From positions 2,170,001-2,234,000 of the forward strand of contig NZ_JAFIBU010000001.1 in NCBI RefSeq assembly GCF_017833255.1: a stretch of DNA of 64,000 nucleotides, given 5' to 3'. The notes under the pieces were generated by a model. It did no database searches, had not been told where the DNA came from, and was given only the letters and a program-made list of their open reading frames with translations. This document shows positions 60,018 through 64,000 of this stretch, piece by piece. The DNA comes from Paenibacillus sp. PvR098 (GTDB taxonomy: Bacteria; Bacillota; Bacilli; Paenibacillales; NBRC-103111). The stretch's first letter is position 1. Every line of letters begins with the position of its first letter. Both the position numbers and the translations under genes were made by a program.

Positions 60018-61028
60018 TTATTGGATGATATAGGCTTTCATTTGCTCTGAGAAATATTCTTCCGCTTTATGCCTTTCCTTCAACTCTTTATTTTCGACCA
60101 TCAAATCAACGACCTCTTGCCACTTTTTCGGATCTACTTTGTAGCTCCAGCTGATGAGCGGCATATCTTGAACGAGCTTGGGATCCAAACCGGTATATTC
60201 AGCGACTTTTTCCCTTGCGCGCTGCGGATCGGCCAGCAAGTAGTCGATTGACTCTTTAATGGAAAGATTGAATTTTTCGATCACTTCCGGTTTTTCTTTA
60301 ACAAAGGAGCTCTTGGCAAACCAGGCTCCCAAAGGCTGTTCCGGAATGCTTTCCACGTAATTCCATGACAATACTTTACCAAGTCCCGACGTAATCAGCT
60401 GCGTCGTGTAAGGATCAACCGCAACGACGGCATCAACCTGCTTCGATTTCAATGCATCGACTTGGCTTGGAAGCGGAATTTCCATCAATTGGACTTCACT
60501 TAGAAACACACCCGCATCCTTAAGCAGCTGCTGGACGCCTACCGTGTTTTGACTGTGAAGACTGGATACTGCGACTTTTTTCCCCGCCAAATCCTTTAAG
60601 CTTTGGATGCTGGAATCCTTCAGTACTTGTACGGATCCTGAATCCGGCCCAGCTGTCTTGGCGATTTCGTTCTGGGCGATAGCCACCAAATCGAATCCAC
60701 GCTCGATCGCGGTCATCGCCGTTCCCGGAATGGAAAGAACGATATCCACGTCACCCGACTGCTGCGCGCTGATCGCCTCCGAGCCGGCTTTGAATTCAAC
60801 CAGCTCGACATCCAATCCGTTCTTTTCGAAAATTCCCTCTTGTTTAGCGACCCACGGGTTCGTCAAAGCAGCCATTTTCAAAACACCCAGTTTCACCTTC
60901 GTAAGCTCTGCACCTGTAGTGCCTGTCGAAGATGCCGCTTCAGGGGTTTTCTCTCCGCCGCACGCGGTTAAAATCAACAGCAGTATCACACTTAAAATTC
61001 CCATGTTCATCTCTTTTCGTTTTCTCAT
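60018..61028 (-). CDS. ABC transporter substrate-binding lipoprotein, SsuA-like
   Basis: This protein of about 336 residues has the lipoprotein signal LLLILTACGG (lipobox LTAC) and a type II periplasmic-binding fold: VKLGVLKMAALTNPWVAK, FKAGSEAISAQQSGDVDIVL, and SIQSLKDLAGKKVAVSS. The pattern fits NMT1/SsuA-like receptors for sulfonates, nitrate, or pyrimidine-like precursors. ATG at 61028 has AAAGGGG 8 nt upstream. It follows the amidase gene and leads the transporter genes. Confidence 0.93.
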   Translation of the reverse strand: MRKRKEMNMGILSVILLLILTACGGEKTPEAASSTGTTGAELTKVKLGVLKMAALTNPWVAKQEGIFEKNGLDVELVEFKAGSEAISAQQSGDVDIVLSIPGTAMTAIERGFDLVAIAQNEIAKTAGPDSGSVQVLKDSSIQSLKDLAGKKVAVSSLHSQNTVGVQQLLKDAGVFLSEVQLMEIPLPSQVDALKSKQVDAVVAVDPYTTQLITSGLGKVLSWNYVESIPEQPLGAWFAKSSFVKEKPEVIEKFNLSIKESIDYLLADPQRAREKVAEYTGLDPKLVQDMPLISWSYKVDPKKWQEVVDLMVENKELKERHKAEEYFSEQMKAYIIQ

Positions 61029-61082
61029 TAAAAGCACCCCTTTTGTTATGGTAAGTACTTGGAACCTTCCAAAAGTTTGCGG

Positions 61083-61748
61083 CTAGACCATTAACTCTTC
61101 CAGTTCATGAAGCGAAATAACCGACGCATATTTGGCATTCATATCAAAAAGATTACTGCAGTGCGAAAAATAAGAACGGTCGAAGCAGCAGTCGTCGATG
61201 ACAAAGGTGGTGTAACCATGCGAACAAGCGTCGACCGCAGAGGCTCTTACGCAGCCCGAGGTGGAAACCCCGCACAGAACAAGCGTGTCAACCTTCTCCT
61301 TTACCAGATAAGCGCTAAGCGGCGTTTGAAAGAAGATGCTTGCCTTCGTTTTGCCCAGCACCCATTCTCCTTCTTTCGGAGCCACTGGTTCCGGAAAATC
61401 ATTAAACCCCGGCGCTGTATGCGAAGTCCGTTTTGATTTGGTCGCTTTCCCCGTGTAATGAGTGCTGTTGGAATCGCTATGCGTATAGACTATGGGAAGC
61501 TGTTTACTCCGAAACAGTTCGATCAAACGGCTTATTCTGGGCATCGCTTCCCATGCCGCGGGTCCGCAGGCTGTCGGGTATTCCAGAATGGCCTCTTGCA
61601 AAGAAACAGATTCTGATCCGGTAAACCCGTACGTTACATCAACGACCACAAGAGCTGCCTTTTTTCCTAATTCCAAACCCGTTAGAAATCCCGCCTGTTT
61701 GTACGTCACTTGTTCTGCTTCCGGAATCATGCGCATCCATTCTTTCAT
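61083..61748 (-). CDS. Isochorismatase-family amidohydrolase
   Basis: This protein of about 221 residues is of the N-carbamoylsarcosine amidase/RutB type. The catalytic triad is visible as Asp in ALVVVDVTYGFTG, Lys in VLGKTKASIFFQT, and Cys in LCGVSTSGCVRASAVDA, with the cis-peptide CGVSTSGC loop. It hydrolyses a carbamoyl or amide group. It is the first gene of the group, behind a strong promoter at 61873-61901. ATG at 61748 fits AAAGGGG at 10 nt; the ATG at 61757 is too close. Confidence 0.9.
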   Translation of the reverse strand: MKEWMRMIPEAEQVTYKQAGFLTGLELGKKAALVVVDVTYGFTGSESVSLQEAILEYPTACGPAAWEAMPRISRLIELFRSKQLPIVYTHSDSNSTHYTGKATKSKRTSHTAPGFNDFPEPVAPKEGEWVLGKTKASIFFQTPLSAYLVKEKVDTLVLCGVSTSGCVRASAVDACSHGYTTFVIDDCCFDRSYFSHCSNLFDMNAKYASVISLHELEELMV

Positions 61749-61833
61749 AGCATCCATACCCCTTTACATTTCATTTGGATTCAGTATCTTCTTCTTGTTT
61801 TCCGCATGATTGCCGGAAATAAAATCTAACATT

Positions 61834-61901
61834 AAGTTAACATTATTTATCTGATTTAGTTAACTTGTGTTCATATTATGTTATATAGTATGACTTGTAA
61901 A
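61834..61901 (-). promoter_or_regulatory. Promoter and inverted-repeat operator of the amidase/ABC operon
   Basis: On the minus strand TTTACA (61896-61901) and TAATAT (61873-61878) are 17 bp apart, a good SigA promoter. The inverted repeat GTTAACTT/AAGTTAAC (61859-61866 and 61834-61841, 17 bp between) begins at the expected transcription start, where a bound regulator would block initiation. It is about 90 bp upstream of the first gene. Confidence 0.65.
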
Positions 61902-62169
61902 ATAGTTTTTTTCATGGGTTACCATAAGATTTTCTTTTGAAAACACTGCCACTTCATCATTAATGTTATTTAATATTACATTAATATAATTTCATTGGTA
62001 CTTATCCCTCTTTTCGGTGGTTTCAATATAAAAAGCAGTCGTCGACAGGGAGTCCCTGCAACAACTGCTTTGTGTTTAAATCTTATAAAGTACAAGGAAC
62101 GCTTAAAGAAGTACAATAAGATCCGCTTGCGCCCAATGTCCCTTCCTATAAATATTCAATACAACTATT
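61902..62169. other. AT-rich gap between amidase operon promoter and csoR-like gene
   Basis: This stretch is very AT-rich. Apart from the amidase operon promoter (61834-61901) and the csoR terminator (62028-62070), nothing was recognised. Confidence 0.4.
62028..62070 (-). terminator. Terminator of the CsoR-family gene
   Basis: AAGCAGT and ACTGCTT form the outer stem and CAGGGA/TCCCTG an inner stem, followed by TTTTTATAT on the minus strand, about 100 nt after the stop codon. Confidence 0.75.
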
Positions 62170-62442
62170 TCATCGAATAAATTTATCCAAGGCTTTTTCC
62201 AAGTCCGTTAACACCTTATCCTTGTCACCAGTTTCCACACCTTCAATGATGCAGCTTTCCAAGTGATCCTTGAGAATGAGCTTTCCGACGTTATCGAGTG
62301 CTGAACGTACGGCCGCGATTTGGATCAACAGTTCTCCGCAATCGCGATGTTCTTTGGACATTTCCTTAATAGCCCGAACGTGTCCTTCGATTCGCGCCAG
62401 ACGATTTTCTACCTGCTTTCTGTGTTTATGATTAGCACCCAT
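62170..62442 (-). CDS. CsoR/FrmR-family metal- or thiol-sensing repressor
   Basis: This 90-residue all-helical repressor of the DUF156 family has an N-terminal His pair (GANHKHRKQ), ENRLARIEGHVRAIKEM, the sensor Cys in HRDCGELLIQIAAVRSAL, and the His and Cys in KDHLESCIIEG. The C-H-C set is that of copper- or persulfide-type sensors. ATG at 62442 has GGAGGT 5 nt upstream; the longer upstream frame is not coding. It is divergent from the MATE gene, whose promoter carries a G-tract palindrome, so it most likely represses that pump. Confidence 0.93.
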   Translation of the reverse strand: MGANHKHRKQVENRLARIEGHVRAIKEMSKEHRDCGELLIQIAAVRSALDNVGKLILKDHLESCIIEGVETGDKDKVLTDLEKALDKFIR

Positions 62443-62556
62443 AAAATACCTCCGTATCCGCAACATAGTATATATAACATTACAATAAGCTTGAAACGGA
62501 TGCAAAAATGACGTGATCCCACTGAGGAATATACCAAGATTTGGGCAATCCCCAGG

Positions 62557-62607
62557 TTCAAATATTTTAATCATTACATAATATTGACCCATCCCCCCTG
62601 GGGGGAT
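62557..62607 (+). promoter_or_regulatory. MATE promoter with CsoR-type G-tract operator
   Basis: TTCAAA (62557-62562) and TAATAT (62579-62584) are 16 bp apart. The perfect palindrome ATCCCCCCTGGGGGGAT (62591-62607) covers the expected start point. C/G tracts flanked by AT are the known recognition form of the CsoR/RcnR/FrmR family. Confidence 0.75.
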
Positions 62608-62636
62608 AAAATGAGGAAAATATCTCTTTAGAGGAT

Positions 62637-63989
62637 GTGCTTTTTTTGTCTACCACTTTTGGGGAACAAACAACGCATAAACAAAAACTGAGAATCATCT
62701 TAGCTTTGGCTATACCCGCAGTCATTGAAAATTTGTTGCAAACCATGGTTGGATTTGTGGACATGTTATTTGTTGCTAAACTGGGTCTGGAAGAAGTCGC
62801 AGCAGTCGGCGTTACCAATGCGATCCTCGCTGTATATTTGGCTATATTCTTGGCCATTGGTGTAGGAACTTCTTCCTTGATCGCGCGAAGTATTGGAGCT
62901 GGAGAAGTTCAACTAGCTAAGAAAATTGCGGAACAATCGACTTTTCTTGCAATAGTCGTCGGAATCATTTTTGGAATAATCACATTATTCTTTGCGGAGC
63001 CACTACTGCGATTAATGGGGGCAGCTCCCCGCGTTACTTCAGAGGGAGCGGTATATTTCCGTATCGTCGGCGTTTCATCCGTTTTTATCTCTCTAATGAC
63101 GATATTCGGCAGTATTCTTAGATCGGCAGGAGACACCAAGACTCCGATGAAAGTCGGGTTATGGATCAATATCCTGCATATTATTTTGGACTACGTATTG
63201 ATCTTTGGCGTTGCTGTCCTCCCTGGATTCGGTTTGGCAGGAGCTGCGTGGGCCTCAGTCGTCGCTCGTGTAGTGGGTACGGTTTTATTGTTTCTTTACA
63301 TTCGCAGATCCTCATTGGCCTTTCCATTGCGGAACGCCCTTTTTCCCATAAAAGAATATGCATTACCATTAGTAAAATTGTCGGTACCAACTACCGTGGA
63401 AAGACTTATTATGCGCCTGGGTCAAGTTCTGTATTTCGGTCTGATCATCAGGATTGGTACGGATGTGTACGCGGCTCATATGATAGCTGGCAGCATTGAG
63501 GTGTTCGCGTATATGCCAGGTTATGGTTTTGCCGTTGCGGCAACCACACTGGTTGGACAACAACTAGGTGCAGGTCGACGAAAAGACGCTTACTCATATG
63601 GGTTACTGACCACAGGGGTTGCTATTGCTATCATGACACTCATTGGCATTTTTCTTTTCTTCTTATCACCTTGGTTTAGCACATGGTTTACCGAGGATCG
63701 GCTAGTCATCGATATGATTGTTACAGCTTTGAGAATTGATGCATTTGCTCTGCCGGCGTTAGCTGTAGGATTGGTCATTGCAGGCGCGCTTCAGGGGGCT
63801 GGGGACACCAAAAGTCCGATGTACAGTACGGCTATCGGAATGTGGCTGATTAGGATCATCGGAGTATATGTGCTATGTATTTATTGGGACTATGGAATTG
63901 CCGGAGTATGGATTTCCATCGCTTTTGATTTATGGATTCGAGCCGTATATTTACTAATTCGGTTTCGCAAGCATATGGTGCAGCAATAA
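62637..63989 (+). CDS. MATE-family efflux transporter
   Basis: This protein of about 450 residues has 12 membrane helices of the MATE/NorM-DinF type: IPAVIENLLQTMVGFVDMLF, LGLEEVAAVGVTNAILAVYL, AAPRVTSEGAVYFRIVG, and the second-half repeat AHMIAGSIEVFAYMPGYGFA. It exports cationic compounds with Na+ or H+. The start is not settled: GTG at 62637 is only 2 nt after AGAGG, while TTG at 62646 has better spacing; an in-frame stop at 62607-62609 excludes longer versions. It is controlled, by inference, by the divergent CsoR-family repressor. Confidence 0.92.
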   Translation: MLFLSTTFGEQTTHKQKLRIILALAIPAVIENLLQTMVGFVDMLFVAKLGLEEVAAVGVTNAILAVYLAIFLAIGVGTSSLIARSIGAGEVQLAKKIAEQSTFLAIVVGIIFGIITLFFAEPLLRLMGAAPRVTSEGAVYFRIVGVSSVFISLMTIFGSILRSAGDTKTPMKVGLWINILHIILDYVLIFGVAVLPGFGLAGAAWASVVARVVGTVLLFLYIRRSSLAFPLRNALFPIKEYALPLVKLSVPTTVERLIMRLGQVLYFGLIIRIGTDVYAAHMIAGSIEVFAYMPGYGFAVAATTLVGQQLGAGRRKDAYSYGLLTTGVAIAIMTLIGIFLFFLSPWFSTWFTEDRLVIDMIVTALRIDAFALPALAVGLVIAGALQGAGDTKSPMYSTAIGMWLIRIIGVYVLCIYWDYGIAGVWISIAFDLWIRAVYLLIRFRKHMVQQ

Positions 63990-64000
63990 TCGATAGATAG

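Overview
The window reads as a chromosomal segment of a spore-forming Bacillota, most like the Paenibacillaceae. Grounds seen in the sequence: strong AGGAGG-type ribosome sites with ATG, GTG and TTG starts, a menaquinol oxidase operon of qoxABCD type, a CotH-family kinase gene, barnase/barstar, and a class A PBP with a Ser/Gly/Ala-rich tail. Nearly everything is on the minus strand. The species cannot be fixed from sequence alone. No rRNA, tRNA, CRISPR array or insertion sequence was seen.

Layout. 1-6.5 kb: a LysR regulator, a gamma-carbonic-anhydrase remnant, a DUF1450-type protein, a two-cupin protein with a large palindrome upstream, an HPr-like protein lacking its N-terminal strand, and an operon gntR-dapA-like-SDR-FAH with a FadR-type operator. 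6.5-11 kb: nitroreductase, PBP1A, squalene/phytoene synthase. 11.0-23.3 kb (cluster A, minus strand): cotH, VTC-domain, DUF4956, pelF-like, coiled-coil scaffold, pelG-like, large multi-TM protein, GAF plus degenerate HD-GYP protein, GH114-like hydrolase. 23.6-30.1 kb: barstar and a lipoprotein barnase, a small membrane protein, qoxDCBA behind a Rex operator, and an AI-2E-type permease. 30.5-47 kb (cluster B, minus strand): a second pelF/scaffold/pelG/multi-TM/degenerate HD-GYP set carrying two scaffold pairs, two multi-TM proteins, ATP-grasp ligase, CE4-type deacetylase, MurJ-like flippase, GT2 and DUF2304. 47-52.4 kb: a 7TMR-DISM histidine kinase and NarL-type regulator, an MFS pump, and an Ala-rich protein. 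52.7-61.8 kb: LysR, MFS, and an operon for an unknown small organic nitrogen or sulfur compound (isochorismatase-type amidase, SsuABC-like transporter, two SDRs, LLM flavin monooxygenase, PuuE-like hydrolase). 62.2-64 kb: a CsoR-family repressor divergent from a MATE pump with a G-tract palindrome at the pump promoter.

The main discovery candidate is the pair of paralogous gene clusters. Both share the order PelF-like GT4 with C-terminal TPR, scaffold ending in a YIVGK-type domain, PelG-like transporter with a cytosolic N-terminal extension, GT-C-like membrane protein, and GAF/degenerate HD-GYP/Cys-rich protein. I read this as a divergent Pel-like surface-glycan machine. A catalytically dead HD-GYP protein may take the role PelD plays in classical Pel systems, and coiled-coil scaffolds are added. 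Cluster A adds CotH/VTC/DUF4956 and a hydrolase; cluster B adds flippase, deacetylase and ligase functions. Membership follows from sequence motifs and gene order; the glycan product and the c-di-GMP link are inference.

A second notable signal is a 100-bp intergenic element present twice, at 30.4 and 50.2 kb. Each copy holds four DnaA-box-like 9-mers at identical spacing, and each lies just beyond a minus-strand terminator whose loop contains the stop codon of the upstream gene.
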